Origin: Brachynemurus nebulosus
Lineage: Eukaryota > Arthropoda > Insecta > Neuroptera > Myrmeleontidae
Direction of reading: 5' to 3'
NCBI GenBank assembly: GCA_035578155.1
Contig: JAPWDM010000004.1
Location: forward strand, 40,793,551 to 40,857,550
DNA length: 64,000 nucleotides
Shown here: positions 62,790 through 64,000 of the stretch, piece by piece
Numbering within the stretch: position 1 is the stretch's first letter
Layout: the number at the start of each line of letters is the position of its first letter
Made by a program: the position numbers and the translations under genes
Notes under the pieces: model-generated
What the model was told of the DNA's origin: nothing
Databases searched by the model: none
The model's input: the letters and a program-made list of their open reading frames with translations, nothing else

Positions 62790-64000
62790 AACTAGCTGCG
62801 ACCCGCGGTGTCACTAGCATAAAATTATTTGAATTATAGGTAAAATTTATAGGTCAATTCAATTATATATTCCAAAATTCTGTACGAAATCTATTATTTA
62901 TAGCACTTGTCCCAGCTCGCCCAGTGACTCTAAAATAACTATCTTTATATTTTATTAGCATGGCTAACTTTCGCACCGTAAGAACATAGTACAGGTACCT
63001 ATACCAGCAGTTTTAGAATTGTTTCTATTTTAGGTCCTTCAAGGCACCAAGGTCCCGGGAAATCATTTTAACGTCACTTTCACCTTCGACAGAGATCTCA
63101 ACAGTACTTAAGTAAAAATTGTCAAATTTCTTCAGCTTTTTAATTTGCGCCCTATTTGGTGTAATTGACGGACAATGTGAGCACACGACCATTTAAATCT
63201 GATATTCTGAAATTTTGTACAAAATCAGTTTCTTACGTGCTTCGCTTCATATTTTCAGGGTATAGAGTTGTTTAATTCGATAGCGCTGGAGGAATCATTA
63301 CAACTTCACCTTAATTTCAAATCAGATATTCTGAAATTCTTCTCTAAATCCGTATTTCCATAGCATGTCTAATTTTCATACCTTGAGATCTTATCGTAGA
63401 TAGTTAGATATTCATATTGGTAATTTTAAGAGCACTGTAATTTGTGAGACATTTTGAGATCCCAGGGCTCTGGAGAATATTTCTGAATTCACATTAGTTT
63501 ATTTCGGAATCTCAATAATATTTGAGAAAAATTTGGATAAGATTCGTCTGATCGTTTATTTGAAGGATTTTTTGGGTCCGCAAAAGCCTACGGGGGAATT
63601 TTAGCCTCATGTCAATCTTTTTCAGAATCTCAGTACTAATCGAGAAAAATCCCAGTCGTTTAATTTAGGCTTTCTTGGGGGTTCTAAGGTCCTACAGGAT
63701 AACTTTAACTTTGATCGTTTTTTTTTCTTTTTCTTTTTTGATTTGAATACCAATTTTACCAATAGTCTTGTTTCATCATTTTTTTGATACTTGCTACCGT
63801 TTTCTCGAAACTACTGAGTACAAATAAGTAAAGTTCATATTTCATTTTTAATATCAGGATGACTGAGACCGGCTCGAGGGAAATTTTATCTGTATGGAAT
63901 TTGCTGAGAACAGCAGACGTGCCAATTGATTATAACTAGGATAACTGTACAGTCCAGTTGTTTATTTCTTTATAGAATATAAATTAATAGTGTTTTACAC
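62790..64000 (+). repeat. Dispersed modular repeat, same family as 18265-18536 and 21953-22220
   Basis: Begins ACTAGCTGCGACCCGCGGTG. It then repeats modules of about 250-300 bases built around GATATTCTGAAATT(C/T)T, a CATGxCTAA(C/T)TTTC segment and GG(T/G)CC(C/T)(A/G)(A/G)GG(C/T)(C/A)C. It runs off the window end. No ORF is supported. Confidence 0.6.

Overview
This window is AT-rich, intron-bearing eukaryotic DNA, almost certainly from an insect. Evidence: one exon of an insect-type serotonin receptor, an R4/Dong-type LINE in a TAA microsatellite, a Transib transposon, a piggyBac relic, a gypsy-type LTR element, many palindromic MITE-like repeats and very long (TA)n tracts. A hemipteran is possible but cannot be settled from the sequence. 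There is no operon structure, CRISPR array, rRNA or convincing tRNA gene.

Layout. 1-5.4 kb: a 392-bp tandem repeat, a foldback MITE, then a 4.36-kb inverted structure bounded by 33-bp minisatellite arrays in opposite orientation, holding a piggyBac transposase fragment and nested palindromes. 6.4-6.6 kb: the only clear host exon, TM1-TM3 of a 5-HT1-type receptor on the minus strand. 8.8-11.4 kb: foldback and tandem repeats. 12.5-14.4 kb: two minus-strand ORFs of unknown function flanking a G/T-rich repeat. 14.9-27.2 kb: dispersed repeat families, many with (TA)n, and a 3.4-kb TTAA-flanked element containing an inverted satellite. 27.6-29.3 kb: a retroposon with a 12-bp target-site duplication and A-rich tail. 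29.8-31.5 kb: a TIR element with a TTA duplication. 36.8-42.1 kb: a young LTR retrotransposon on the minus strand with 778-bp LTRs that look identical, and no visible reverse transcriptase. 43.5-50.9 kb: more foldbacks, a third copy of the large dispersed repeat, and an inverted duplication of the 34.5-35.6 kb segment split by a (TA)n element. 51.4-54.7 kb: a structurally complete Transib with V(D)J-like terminal signals, inactivated by two in-frame stops. 55-61 kb: a second copy of the 27.6-kb retroposon, then two R4/Dong-like LINEs, one truncated and one nearly full length but frameshifted, in (ATT)n. 61.3-62.6 kb: a broken transposon-associated gene with a PIN-like segment and a cysteine-rich CXC tail. 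62.8-64 kb: a dispersed repeat shared with 18.3-22.2 kb.

The window is mainly a graveyard of nested mobile elements inside or beside a host locus. Only the receptor exon is a strong host-gene call. The LTR element is the youngest insertion; Transib and the LINE are relics whose ends and target duplications are still readable.
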